Below the pieces are notes generated by a model. The model saw only the letters and a program-made list of their open reading frames with translations. It made no database searches and was not told the origin of the DNA. Positions 8,922-15,756 of a DNA stretch of 20,270 nucleotides are shown here, piece by piece (the stretch's first letter is position 1; every line of letters begins with the position of its first letter). The stretch comes from an uncultured Holophagaceae bacterium. GTDB lineage: Bacteria > Acidobacteriota > Holophagae > Holophagales > Holophagaceae. The stretch is from contig CAIYNT010000151.1 of assembly GCA_903927605.1 (NCBI GenBank), positions 1 to 20,270 on the forward strand, in the 5' to 3' direction. The translations under genes were made by a program, and so were the position numbers.

Positions 8922-9086
8922 TGAAAACCCCAGAGGGGGATGAGGCTTTAGAAGGGGTGGGACACATCAGGGACAGGGCAAGGCTCTAATCTACAGCTCG
9001 GCCCACTGGACCTGAAGGTTGAATTTGAGACGGAGAGCCCAATCCTTGGATCCAGGCCGCGTAGACTTGATGGATCTGGAGGAGCC

Positions 9087-10928
9087 ATGTCCCGGAAGCT
9101 GGTGGAGTGCGTCCCGAACATCTCAGAGGGCCGGGATGCCGCGAAGATCAAGCAGGTGGCGGACGCCATCGCCGCCGTCGCCGGAGTGCGGCTCCTCGAC
9201 GTGGATCCTGGCGCTGACACGAACCGTACCGTCATCACCTTCGTCGGCGAGCCTGGGGCCGTATTGGAGGGGGCCTTCCGCTGCGTCGCCGAGGCCGCCA
9301 AGGTCATCGACATGCGTCAGCACCGGGGCGCCCACCCCCGCATGGGGGCCACGGACGTGGTGCCCTTCGTGCCCGTCGAGGGTGTGAGCATGGAGGACTG
9401 CGTTGCACTGGCCCGGCGCCTCGGGGAGCGCGTCGCCCGGGAGCTGGCCATCCCGGTTTATCTCTACGAAGCTGCCGCCTCGCAGACCGAGCGCCGCAAC
9501 CTGGCCGAGGTCCGCCGGGGGGAATATGAGGGCCTGGAGAAGAAGCTCCAGGATCCCCTCTGGCAGGCGGATTTTGCCGCGCCCTTCAACGCCAGCGCTG
9601 GCGCCACCATCATCGGGGCCCGGGAGTTCCTGGTGGCCTACAACGTCACCCTGAACTCCGCCGACAAGGCCCATGCCACGGATATAGCCTTCGAGCTGCG
9701 GGAGAAGGGCCGCGTGGCCCGACGCGGCCGCGTGCGGCCCTACTACCAGGGCGGCGAGCTGATCTTCTACGCTGAGGGCTCCTTCCCTTGCGGCAACTGC
9801 GACTTCACGGGCGCCACCTTCCAGGAGACCGTGACACACTGCGCCCAGGCGCACGGCTACGACCTGCCCGCCCTCATGCGCTCGAACGACGTGGACCCTG
9901 CGCATCCTGTTGGCGAGAAGGTGCGCCGCCGCGGGCTCTTCAGCCACTGCAAGGCCATCGGCTGGTACGTGGACACCTACCGCCGCGCCCAGATCAGCGT
10001 GAACCTCACGGACTATAAGCAGACGGCCCCCCACACCGTGCTGGAGGCGGCCCGTAGCCTGGCCGCCGAGCGCGGGCTGGTGGTCACCGGCAGCGAGATC
10101 GTGGGTCTGGTGCCCTTCCAGTGCCTGCTGGCCTCGGGCCGGCACTACCTGAAGGCCATGGGCAAGTCCACGGGCGTGCCCACCGGCGACATTCTGCAAA
10201 CTGCCGTTTTTTCCATGGGCCTGGCCGATGTGGCGCCCTTCGAGGTTGAAAAAAAGGTGCTCGGTCTGCCCACCTTCGACCCGAAGGCCCTGGTCTCCAT
10301 GCCGGTCCACGCCTTCACCGATGAGGTCAGCCGCAACACCCCGGCCCCCGGCGGGGGGTCTATCGCCGCACTGGCAGGCAGCCTGGGCGCGGCCCTGGCC
10401 AGCATGGTGGCCAACCTGGCCCAGGGTGGCCCGGACGCCGAGAAAGACGCCCAGCTCATCGCCCTGGCGGAACGGGCCCAGGCCCTCAAGGACCGCCTCA
10501 TGGTGGCCGTTGATGCTGACACCAACGCCTTCAACGCCTTCATGGACGCCCGGCGCCTGCCGGACGCCACTCCTGAACAGAAGGCCGCGCGGCAGGCCGC
10601 CATGCAGGCCGGACTGAAGGTGGCCATCGACGTGCCACTGGATACCGCCAGGACCAGCTTCGCGGCCATGGAACTGGCGGGCGAAGCTGCTCGCCTGGGC
10701 AAGGTAGCGTCCATCACGGATGCTGCCGTGGGCGCCCAGATGGCCTATGCGGGCGTGCGTGGCGGCGTGTGGAACGTGGTCATCAATCTCAAGGACATCA
10801 CGGATACGACCTACGTAGCCGACATGCAAAGCCAATGCTCCGGCCTTCTGGCGAAGGCCGGAGAGAAGCTGGCCGAAGTGACCGCCTTTATCGATCAGAA
10901 ATTGCTGGATCGGCTTCGGAAGAAATAG
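9087..10928 (+). CDS. ftcD: Bifunctional glutamate formimidoyltransferase / formimidoyl-THF cyclodeaminase with a zinc-finger-like insertion
   Basis: This enzyme transfers the formimino group from N-formimino-glutamate to tetrahydrofolate, then deaminates it to 5,10-methenyl-THF. That links histidine breakdown to one-carbon metabolism in the cytosol. The N-terminal transferase (1-205) starts with LVECVPNISEGRD and has the catalytic histidine (His83) in GAHPRMGATDVVPF. The C-terminal transferase subdomain (about 285-395) includes CKAIGWYVD and AQISVNLTDY. The cyclodeaminase (about 405-613) starts near FTDEVSRNTPAPGGGS and ends with NVVINLKDITD. Compared with the mammalian protein as I remember it, about 70-80 residues are inserted between the two transferase halves (about 206-284). 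They include Cys235, Cys238, His251 and His256 in a C-x2-C-x12-H-x4-H pattern. GGAGGAG lies just before the ATG. No other hut gene is adjacent. Confidence 0.9.
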   Translation: MSRKLVECVPNISEGRDAAKIKQVADAIAAVAGVRLLDVDPGADTNRTVITFVGEPGAVLEGAFRCVAEAAKVIDMRQHRGAHPRMGATDVVPFVPVEGVSMEDCVALARRLGERVARELAIPVYLYEAAASQTERRNLAEVRRGEYEGLEKKLQDPLWQADFAAPFNASAGATIIGAREFLVAYNVTLNSADKAHATDIAFELREKGRVARRGRVRPYYQGGELIFYAEGSFPCGNCDFTGATFQETVTHCAQAHGYDLPALMRSNDVDPAHPVGEKVRRRGLFSHCKAIGWYVDTYRRAQISVNLTDYKQTAPHTVLEAARSLAAERGLVVTGSEIVGLVPFQCLLASGRHYLKAMGKSTGVPTGDILQTAVFSMGLADVAPFEVEKKVLGLPTFDPKALVSMPVHAFTDEVSRNTPAPGGGSIAALAGSLGAALASMVANLAQGGPDAEKDAQLIALAERAQALKDRLMVAVDADTNAFNAFMDARRLPDATPEQKAARQAAMQAGLKVAIDVPLDTARTSFAAMELAGEAARLGKVASITDAAVGAQMAYAGVRGGVWNVVINLKDITDTTYVADMQSQCSGLLAKAGEKLAEVTAFIDQKLLDRLRKK

Positions 10929-10936
10929 GGCTGTCA

Positions 10937-10976
10937 GCCGTCAGCCACTGATCGCAGTTAGCTGAGAGCTGACGGC
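10937..10976. repeat. 9-bp perfect inverted repeat between convergent genes (possible bidirectional terminator or REP-like element)
   Basis: GCCGTCAGC (10937-10945) pairs with GCTGACGGC (10968-10976) across a 22-nt loop that itself contains related GTCAGC/AGCTGA words. It fills most of the 55-bp gap between the FTCD stop and the convergent Cache-protein stop. No T-tract follows on either strand. The internally repeated TCAGC/GCTGA wording resembles dispersed palindromic elements found in other genomes. That resemblance is from memory, and copies elsewhere in this genome cannot be checked here. Confidence 0.5.
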
Positions 10977-10983
10977 CGTTCTC

Positions 10984-11442
10984 CTATTCGTAGATCCCGG
11001 CACCGATGACCATGCCGTCGTGCAGTTCTACAAACGATGCCTTCTTCATGACCTTGTTGCCCTGAGCAGGATTCAGCTCCTTGTACTCGATCCAGCCGCT
11101 GCCCTTTTCCTTGACCAGCTTGGTCCATTCCTGGATCCAGGGCTTGCCATCCGGGTCCTTGGCAGTCCAGCGGTTCAGGCCGACCAATTCGCGCCGCACG
11201 CCATGCGCAAGCACCTTGCCTTCCAGGTCATAAACAAAGATGTAGAGGTCGTTGTTCTGCCCCTTGTTGAAGTGGAACTGCCCTTTGACCCCCGTCACTT
11301 CTTCCAGGAATTTCTCCCTGGGATTTTTTTTCGCGAACCCCACCGCCTGCTTCACGAAAGCCTTGGCCTGGTCCCGGGTCTGAGCCGCCAGTGGAATCAC
11401 CACCAGCGCCGCCAAGGCGAGGGCTGCCCACGTTTTTCGCAT
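10984..11442 (-). CDS. Secreted single Cache-domain protein (sCache_2-like), no output domain
   Basis: The protein has 152 residues. It starts with a signal peptide (MRKTWAALALAALVVIPLAAQ) and the mature part is one small-molecule-binding Cache domain, probably periplasmic. Family landmarks are LYIFVYDLEGKVLAHG, LVGLNRW, KDPDGKPWIQEW, GSGWIEYKELNP and the ending VIGAGIY. The usual HAMP, methyl-accepting or kinase part is absent, so it is a free-standing sensor or binding protein. AAGGAG six to seven bases before the ATG supports the start. It is divergent from a chemoreceptor gene across 173 bp, which suggests co-regulation and possibly a ligand-presenting role. That role is inference. Confidence 0.82.
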   Translation of the reverse strand: MRKTWAALALAALVVIPLAAQTRDQAKAFVKQAVGFAKKNPREKFLEEVTGVKGQFHFNKGQNNDLYIFVYDLEGKVLAHGVRRELVGLNRWTAKDPDGKPWIQEWTKLVKEKGSGWIEYKELNPAQGNKVMKKASFVELHDGMVIGAGIYE

Positions 11443-11602
11443 ATCTGTCTCCTTTATGACCCGGTCCAGGGTCCCTTCCTCTTAGCGGAGGCCAGGGGGC
11501 CACACATGAAAATCGCCCATGCCGGTAAATTTGACCGACACAATTCATCCCCATCCCAAGGTACGCCGAAGCAGTCTTGTTCGGCCCTGATTCCACCAGT
11601 CT

Positions 11603-11608
11603 GGGAGG
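11603..11608 (+). promoter_or_regulatory. Shine-Dalgarno that fixes the chemoreceptor start
   Basis: GGGAGG is followed by seven bases and the ATG at 11616. The next codons encode a basic N-terminus and a membrane helix. An in-frame ATG at 11577 has no such site, so 11616 is preferred. Confidence 0.75.
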
Positions 11609-11615
11609 TTTTTCG

Positions 11616-13151
11616 ATGAAGCGTAATGGACTGGCTCTGAAGTTCTTCCTGCCCGTCTCGCTGGCCTTGGCAGTCATCTTCGGCTTGGTCATCTGGGGCG
11701 CCAGCGCCTATCAGACGTCCCGGGCAGAGAAAGCCTTCGAGGAGAACCTCACGACCCTGGCGGTCTCCTCGCGCTCCATGCTCCATGCGGATGCCGAGGA
11801 GTACTGCAAGGCTCACGGCATGACCTTCCATCAGATCATGAAGGATGATCACCCCAGGGATCCGGCAACCCTGGCCTTCCAGCGTGAGAGCTGGAACCAG
11901 TTTGAAAACAACCCGGCGCTGGACCATCGCGTGGGTCGTTGGGTCGACGCCGACGGGAAACCCATCATCTACGTCCTCAGCCCGGGGCGGCTGAAGGAGA
12001 TCTGCACCAATTGCCACGCCTCCTATGGCGTGGACACGTTCAAGGACAGCAAGGCAGGCGATCTGGTGGCTGGCTTCGGGGTTTCCATGCCCACCGCCGA
12101 GTTGTACCGCACCCAGCGGAACATCCGGATGATCTCGATCGCGGCGGGTCTGGCCCTGCTGGTAGTCATCAGCGCCGTCATGGTCCGCCGGGTGACTTCC
12201 TCCATCCTCAGACCTCTGGAACGACTCTCTGGCGCCATCGGCCGGGTGGCGACCGGGGACATGACCGTGCAGGCTCCCATTGAAAGCGAGGACGAGATCG
12301 GCCAATTGGCCCGTACTTTCAACGGCATGGTGGCCGATCTGAACCGGGCCCTCGGCCACATGGGCCAGGCCTCTGAACAGGTGGCTTCGGGCAGCACGGA
12401 ATTGGCGGCCAGCGCCGAGCAGATGAACCAGACGGTCCAGGAGAACGCCCGCGTGGGAGAGGCGCTCCGCCAGGCGGGGCGTGAGGTGCTGGGGGCCTTG
12501 CGGCAGCTCGATGCCAACGTCGAATCCATGGCCGATCACACGCGCCAGACTGGGGCCAAGGCCGACGAGGCCGTCCAGGACACGGACCGGGGCGCGGACA
12601 CCGGCCGGGGCACCGCCCAGGGCATGCAAGCCATCCAGGAGGCCACCTCCCGCATCGTCCAGGCCGTGAAGGTGATCCAGGGCCTGGCCCGCCAGACCAA
12701 CCTGCTGTCGCTGAATGCGGCCATCGAGGCCGCCAAGGCCGGAGCCCAGGGCAAGGGGTTCGCTGTGGTCGCCGAGGAGGTTCGCATCTTGGCCGAGCGG
12801 AGCGGGCACAGCGCCAAAGAGGTCGAAGAAACGATCCATGCGATGCAGGACGCGGTGACCGAAGGGGCCTCCAGCGTGAACGTGACCCTCCATCACCTCG
12901 AGGCCATCCGGGATCGGATCTCCCAGGTATCCGGGAGCATCCACGAGATCGGGAACCTCAGCCAGGGCCAAGCCCGAACCAGCCAGGACGTGGGCCGCCT
13001 GATGAACGAGACCGCGTCGAGACTGGATCAAAATGCCGCCGCCACCCAGCAACTGGCGGCCACCGTCCACGAGGTCGCCAAGACCTCGGATGAGCTGTCC
13101 CGGGTGGCCGAGATCCTCAAGGAGACCGTGCAGCGGTTCAGGCTGCGATAA
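11616..13151 (+). CDS. Methyl-accepting chemotaxis protein with periplasmic c-type-haem (CxxCH, DUF3365/Tll0287-like) sensor
   Basis: This is a 511-residue transmembrane chemoreceptor that would signal to CheA/CheW. TM1 is at about 8-29 and the periplasmic domain at about 30-170. TM2 is at about 171-190 ([17 protein letters not shown]), HAMP at about 191-245, then the helical signalling domain. The conserved hairpin tip ([17 protein letters not shown] and [10 protein letters not shown]) lies at about 360-390. The periplasmic domain contains Cys130-Thr-Asn-Cys133-His134, a covalent haem c attachment motif, and ends in [10 protein letters not shown], as in DUF3365 sensors. A haem-bound redox or gas sensor is therefore likely. 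Haem c chemoreceptors with periplasmic domains are known from Geobacter. No CheB/CheR-tethering pentapeptide is seen at the C-terminus. It is divergent from the Cache-protein gene and followed after 45 bp by the pseudouridine synthase gene. Confidence 0.9.
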   Translation: MKRNGLALKFFLPVSLALAVIFGLVIWGASAYQTSRAEKAFEENLTTLAVSSRSMLHADAEEYCKAHGMTFHQIMKDDHPRDPATLAFQRESWNQFENNPALDHRVGRWVDADGKPIIYVLSPGRLKEICTNCHASYGVDTFKDSKAGDLVAGFGVSMPTAELYRTQRNIRMISIAAGLALLVVISAVMVRRVTSSILRPLERLSGAIGRVATGDMTVQAPIESEDEIGQLARTFNGMVADLNRALGHMGQASEQVASGSTELAASAEQMNQTVQENARVGEALRQAGREVLGALRQLDANVESMADHTRQTGAKADEAVQDTDRGADTGRGTAQGMQAIQEATSRIVQAVKVIQGLARQTNLLSLNAAIEAAKAGAQGKGFAVVAEEVRILAERSGHSAKEVEETIHAMQDAVTEGASSVNVTLHHLEAIRDRISQVSGSIHEIGNLSQGQARTSQDVGRLMNETASRLDQNAAATQQLAATVHEVAKTSDELSRVAEILKETVQRFRLR

Positions 13152-13196
13152 TCCGGAGCCGCCTGGAACATCCCTGGTGGCCCCGAGGCCAACCCC

Positions 13197-14120
13197 ATGC
13201 TCGCGCCGAACGGCGGGTTCCGTCATCTCGAACAGATCAGCTCTGCGGCGGCAGGGAGGACGGTGCTGGCCCACCTGGCGGCCCGGTACCCTTTGGCCTC
13301 CGAGACCGAATGGCGGCAGCGGATCGACACGGGCCAGGTGCTCCTCGGAGAGGCGCCCGCTGGCAGAGAGGACCGCCTCCGGGCTGGACAATGGCTCACC
13401 TGGATCCGCCCGCCCTGGATCGAGCCTGCGGTGCCCCTTGCCACTGCGGTCCTGTACGAAGACGAGGATCTGCTGGCCGTCGCCAAACCCAGCGGCCTGC
13501 CCACCCTGCCGGGGGGCGGCGAATTCCTGGAGCACACGCTTCTCGCATTGGTCCGGCGGAGACATCCTGTGGCCAGCCCCATGCATCGGCTGGGGCGGGG
13601 CACCTCGGGGATCGTGCTCTTCGCACCCACGGTCCGGGCCCGGAAGCAGCTCCAGGCAGCCTTCCAGGGAGCCGGAACCCGTAAGGTCTACCGCACCCTG
13701 TGCAGCGGATGCCCCGAGGCTGCGGCCTTTGCAATCACGGCCCCCATCGGCATGGTGCCCTACGTCCCGCTGGGACTTCTCCACGCGGCTCTGGTCGGTG
13801 GGCGCCCATCGGAGAGCCACGTGACCGTGCTGGAACGCCGGAAAGATGCCACCCTCGTCGAGGTGGAGATCCTCACGGGTCGCCCTCATCAGATCCGGAT
13901 CCACCTGGCCTGGGCTGGTCATCCCCTGGTGGGTGATCCGCTCTACGGGCCCGGTGGCGTGCCTCTACCCGACACCCGCGCCCGGCCGGGAGATCCGGGC
14001 TACCTGCTGCATGCCCATCGCCTGGTGCTGGTTCATCCCTGCACCGGGAAACAACTCACCGTCACCTGCCAGCCACCGCCGCCACTTCGCCTCCTGGGTG
14101 AAGTCGACCACCCTCGCTGA
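13197..14120 (+). CDS. RluA-family pseudouridine synthase with atypical HRLG motif
   Basis: This is a predicted RNA uridine-to-pseudouridine isomerase, target RNA unknown. Residues about 14-75 look like a degenerate S4-type RNA-binding region (RIDTGQVLLG, then LRAGQWLTWIRPP). The catalytic domain starts at VLYEDEDLLAVAKPSGLPTLP (about 85-105). It continues with MHRLGRGTSGIVLFAP (129-144), the conserved tyrosine in KVYRTL (Tyr166), and TGRPHQIRIHLAWAGHPLVGDPLYG (227-251). In typical RluA proteins the motif is HRLD-x-x-TSG with the aspartate as catalytic residue; here it is Gly133. The frame is intact, so this is not a frameshift. The start at 13197 follows GAGG at suitable spacing. The stop lies 4 bp from the convergent ABC-F stop. 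Confidence 0.88.
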   Translation: MLAPNGGFRHLEQISSAAAGRTVLAHLAARYPLASETEWRQRIDTGQVLLGEAPAGREDRLRAGQWLTWIRPPWIEPAVPLATAVLYEDEDLLAVAKPSGLPTLPGGGEFLEHTLLALVRRRHPVASPMHRLGRGTSGIVLFAPTVRARKQLQAAFQGAGTRKVYRTLCSGCPEAAAFAITAPIGMVPYVPLGLLHAALVGGRPSESHVTVLERRKDATLVEVEILTGRPHQIRIHLAWAGHPLVGDPLYGPGGVPLPDTRARPGDPGYLLHAHRLVLVHPCTGKQLTVTCQPPPPLRLLGEVDHPR

Positions 14121-14124
14121 GGGA

Positions 14125-15756
14125 TCAGTTGTGCACGCCCGGCGCCTCGCGGCCCATGCGCTCGACGTACTCTGCGTAGGTTCCGCCGAAGGCCAAGGGG
14201 CCCTCGTGCTCCTCGCCGCCCAACTCCAGCACACGGTTGGCAAGGCCGCGCAGGAAGGTGCGGTCGTGGGACACGAAGAGCATAGTGCCTTCAAAATTCT
14301 TCAGGGCCTCGATCAACATCTCCTTGGTAGCCAGATCCAGATGGTTGGTGGGCTCGTCCAGCACCAGGAAGTTTGGCGGGTTGAAGAGCATACGGGCCAT
14401 GACCAGGCGGGACTTCTCGCCCCCTGACAGGGAGCGGACCTTCTTGTCCACGTCGTCGCCGGAGAACTGGAAGGCGCCCAGCAGATTGCGCAGGACGCCC
14501 AGCCCTTCCATGGGAAAATCATTCTGCATCTGCTCGAGCACCGTGAGCTCCGGATCCAGCAGATCCAGCGCCTGCTGGGAGAAGTAGCCGAGGCCGAGGC
14601 TGGCGCCTAAGCGCACCGTTCCCGCATCGGGCTGGATGGCCCCGGCCACCATCTTCAGCAGGGTGGACTTGCCGGCGCCGTTCTTCCCCATCACACACCA
14701 GCGCTCGCCGCGGCGGATATGGAAGGCGAACTGGTCATAGAGCTTCCGGCTGCCATAGGCCTTGCACACGCCGTCGAGCATGGCCACGTCGTCGCCAGAG
14801 CGGCCGGGAAGACGGAAGTCCCACTTCACCACTCGGCGCTTCCGAGGCGGCTCCACGCGCTCGATCTTGTCCAGCGCCTTTACGCGGCTCTGCACCTGGG
14901 CGGCCTTGGCGGCGTGGGCCGAGAAGCGCTCGATGAAGCGCTGCTCCTTGGCCAGCTTGGCCTGCTGGCGGGCGTAGGCGGCCTCCTGGTTGGCCTCCCG
15001 CTGCTCGCGTTCCTTCACATAGAAGTCGTAGTTGCCCGAGTAGGTGGTAATGTCGCCGCCATCGATTTCCAGCACCTTGGTGACCACCCGGTTCATGAAA
15101 TCACGGTCATGGCTGGTCATCAGCAGCGTGGCGGGCACAGACTTCAGGAAATTCTCCAGCCAGAGGATGGATTCAATATCCAGATGGTTGGTGGGCTCGT
15201 CCATGAGCAGCACGTCGAAGTTACCGAGCAGCACCTTGGCCATGGCGACGCGCATTTTCCAACCGCCGGAGAGGGCGCCCACATCGCCGTCGATCTGATC
15301 GTCCTCGAAGCCGAGACCATGGAGGCAGGCCCGGGCCCGGGCTTCCAGTTCGTAGCCCCCAAGATGCTGGTACTCCTCCTGCACATGACCGAAGCGTTCG
15401 AGGACGGCTTCCAGTTCATCGCCGCGCTCAGGATCGGCCATGGCGTGTTCCAGATCCAACAGCTCATGGTGAAGGTCGCCCAGGCGCCCGCTGCCGGCGA
15501 TAGCCTCGTCCAGCACAGGTCGGCCCGCCATCTCGTCAACCTCTTGGCGGAAGTAGCCGAGGGTGAGTTTCTTCGGCAGGGTGACCGAGCCTTCATCCGG
15601 GGACTCCTCCCCCATGATCATGCGGAACAACGTGGATTTCCCCGCCCCGTTCGGGCCCACTAGACCCACCTTCTCGCCAGGATTGAGCTGGAAATCCGCT
15701 TCGACGAACAGGACCTGCTTGCCGTACTGCTTGCTGACATTGGAGAACGAGATCAT
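14125..15756 (-). CDS. ABC-F family ATPase (duplicated ATP-binding cassettes, translation factor type; YbiT-like size)
   Basis: The protein has 543 residues with two ABC cassettes and no membrane domain, as in ribosome-associated ABC-F factors. Cassette 1 has Walker A GPNGAGKS (34-41), signature LSGGWKMR (162-169), Walker B LLMDEPTNHLD with Asp186-Glu187, and switch TSHDRDF. A charged linker at about 245-300 (KEREQREANQ to QSRVKALDKIERV) matches the ABC-F inter-domain helical linker. Cassette 2 has GKNGAGKS (357-364), LSGGEKSR (443-450), LVLDEPTNHLD with Asp467-Glu468, and VSHDR. Such proteins act at the ribosomal E site to relieve stalling. Whether this one confers antibiotic protection cannot be told. 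Its ATG overlaps the MscS stop (ATGA), so it is the downstream gene of that operon. Confidence 0.92.
   Translation of the reverse strand: MISFSNVSKQYGKQVLFVEADFQLNPGEKVGLVGPNGAGKSTLFRMIMGEESPDEGSVTLPKKLTLGYFRQEVDEMAGRPVLDEAIAGSGRLGDLHHELLDLEHAMADPERGDELEAVLERFGHVQEEYQHLGGYELEARARACLHGLGFEDDQIDGDVGALSGGWKMRVAMAKVLLGNFDVLLMDEPTNHLDIESILWLENFLKSVPATLLMTSHDRDFMNRVVTKVLEIDGGDITTYSGNYDFYVKEREQREANQEAAYARQQAKLAKEQRFIERFSAHAAKAAQVQSRVKALDKIERVEPPRKRRVVKWDFRLPGRSGDDVAMLDGVCKAYGSRKLYDQFAFHIRRGERWCVMGKNGAGKSTLLKMVAGAIQPDAGTVRLGASLGLGYFSQQALDLLDPELTVLEQMQNDFPMEGLGVLRNLLGAFQFSGDDVDKKVRSLSGGEKSRLVMARMLFNPPNFLVLDEPTNHLDLATKEMLIEALKNFEGTMLFVSHDRTFLRGLANRVLELGGEEHEGPLAFGGTYAEYVERMGREAPGVHN

Noticed and set aside
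9123..10835. 570-codon open frame on the minus strand
   Set aside because: It is antisense to FTCD, which is supported end to end by family motifs.
11577..11615. Upstream in-frame ATG as the chemoreceptor start
   Set aside because: The ATG at 11616 has GGGAGG seven bases upstream and begins a typical membrane-anchor N-terminus. The extra 13 residues look like untranslated leader.
11443..11615. Sigma-28-like or sigma-70 promoter in the Cache/chemoreceptor gap (TAAATTT and TTGACC words at 11526-11537)
   Set aside because: No matching GCCGATAA or TATAAT element occurs at the correct spacing on either strand.
11454..13922. 822-codon open frame on the minus strand
   Set aside because: It is antisense to the chemoreceptor and pseudouridine synthase, both of which have clear motifs. 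It arises from high GC3 and has no recognisable domain.
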